A stretch of 64,000 nucleotides of DNA, from positions 4,040,001 through 4,104,000 of the forward strand of contig JAULSN010000004.1 of the NCBI GenBank assembly GCA_033439765.1. The letters are read 5' to 3'. The translations under genes were made by a program, and so were the position numbers. This DNA comes from Lasiosphaeria ovina (Eukaryota > Ascomycota > Sordariomycetes > Sordariales > Lasiosphaeriaceae). The notes beneath the pieces were generated by a model. The model did no database searches. It was given only the letters and a program-made list of their open reading frames with translations, and was not told the origin of the DNA. Below, in pieces: positions 62,960 through 64,000 of this stretch. Within the stretch, counting starts at the first letter, position 1. The number at the start of each line of letters is the position of its first letter.

Positions 62960-64000
62960 TGCATGCGGCGGGGGGAGGCTGAATCTGGGAAGACGGGGAG
63001 GTGGTGGTCAGAGAGCGGTCGGCGGCTTCAAAAAGCCAAATCTAGCCGCGAGCTGCCGACGGGAAGGCGATGGTTCGATGGCTAGGTTGTCGGACTCGCG
63101 AGAATCGAGCAGTGCAGCGGCAGCGAATCAAGGGACGAGTCTCTGCTCGAAACGAAGACATTCATGGGCGACAGATGGGGGCCGTTGGTCACTCGAGTTT
63201 CGACCTGAGCCCTGGTTGTCAGATGGCGTCGACGGCACCGATCGACGGATAAAGGACTTGGACGCGTGAAAGACGCGAGTTTGATTCCTCGCAAACGAGC
63301 TTCGGGCAGCAGGACCCAACTTAGGTATGGAGTAGGTAGGTAAGTAAGGTACGTGTAAAATGTCTGGGCCCGTCTTTAGAGTTTAGGGGCTGAAAAAAAA
63401 GGTGACATGGGTTTGATAAGTCGGCCGATAGGAGAAGCAGGCCAGGGCGTGCTTACGCTGTATCCCAGCAGCCTTTGTTATTATTACGTTGCCCGCTGTG
63501 AATCAGTACGAGCACGGAGCACAGGCTCGAGGGCGCAGAAAGAGGAACACCGACACCGCCGCTTGCAGAACGGGCTGAAAAACAACCAACTCTGGCCTGC
63601 ACAGACGGGCACTATTGGAGCACTGCAGGCACGAGAAGCCTTATTGTCTGCCTAATTATTTAGACCTTTGCCTTTACGAAAGCCATGCAGCTTTTACTGA
63701 TCAGTCAGTGCCATACTTGCACTTTCCTGGCATGTGTCGCATACTTACTGTCATTACGTATTACATACTCGGTATCAGTACCGATTTCAGCGTCCTACGT
63801 GTGTAATACGTGTTTTGGCGGTGATCTTGTGAGGTGGTTCAGTGTCTTTGTTTCAACTCTACGACCAGCCAGATAATAGGACACTCATACAGAGGACTAT
63901 GCATCCCTACTGCATTCTAGAAAAGCCGGGCACACTTCTTCAGCCACCAGGGAATGAAGTATGCCAAAAAATACGTTTTCGTTTTGCAGTCTTCAGCAGA
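62960..64000. other. Myosin upstream region to the window edge
   Basis: About 1 kb containing the myosin promoter and a possible 5' UTR. No gene begins here within the window. A T-arm-like hairpin (63271-63290) lacks the rest of a tRNA. Confidence 0.45.

Noticed and set aside
63265..63295. T-arm-like hairpin (GCGAG...CTCGC) suggesting a tRNA
   Set aside because: The loop is one base too long and no matching acceptor, D or anticodon arms are present.

Overview
The window is nuclear DNA of a filamentous ascomycete (Pezizomycotina, most likely a Sordariomycete). Genes are split by many 50-100 bp introns with GT...CTAAC/CTGAC...AG signals. The set includes fungal-type WAPL, Zn2Cys6, URC1, DUF6601 and NLR genes, and some repeats show C-to-T changes of the RIP kind. 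No bacterial, viral or organellar features were seen. All gene models come from reading splice sites by eye.

Layout. 0-1.8 kb: decayed DNA holding a remnant of a DNA2-like helicase. 1.8-9.1 kb: an ABHD11/IMO32-like hydrolase (+), a Rab18-type GTPase (-), ribosomal protein eS1 (-) and a small Ser-rich protein (-). 12.2-14.3 kb: URC1, a GTP-cyclohydrolase-II-like uracil catabolism enzyme (-). 15.5-29.5 kb is an accessory island. It holds a cytochrome P450 (-), a broken NACHT-ankyrin NLR (+), the tail of an FAD oxidoreductase (-) joined to a decayed histidinol-phosphate aminotransferase (+), a solo LTR with a perfect target-site duplication plus two related LTR copies, an intact SesB/NB-ARC/TPR NLR (-), and a divergently transcribed DUF6601 membrane protein (+).

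30.3-45.2 kb returns to conserved genes: ELF1 (+), uracil phosphoribosyltransferase (-), WAPL (+), Rheb (+), cytosolic seryl-tRNA synthetase (-) and a Zn2Cys6 transcription factor (-). A 5.9 kb gene-poor stretch follows. 51.1-63 kb holds a ZUFSP/ZUP1-type C78 peptidase (+), HAM1/ITPase (-), adenylate kinase 6/FAP7 (-) and a class V myosin (-).

Functional links. URC1 and the uracil phosphoribosyltransferase (FUR1/URC6) both belong to uracil metabolism. The island shows the turnover expected of fungal nonself-recognition loci: one NLR with five nearly identical 42-residue TPR units, a second NLR that has lost its Walker B region, and retroelement relics. I see no bacterial-style defence system, CRISPR array, rRNA or tRNA gene.
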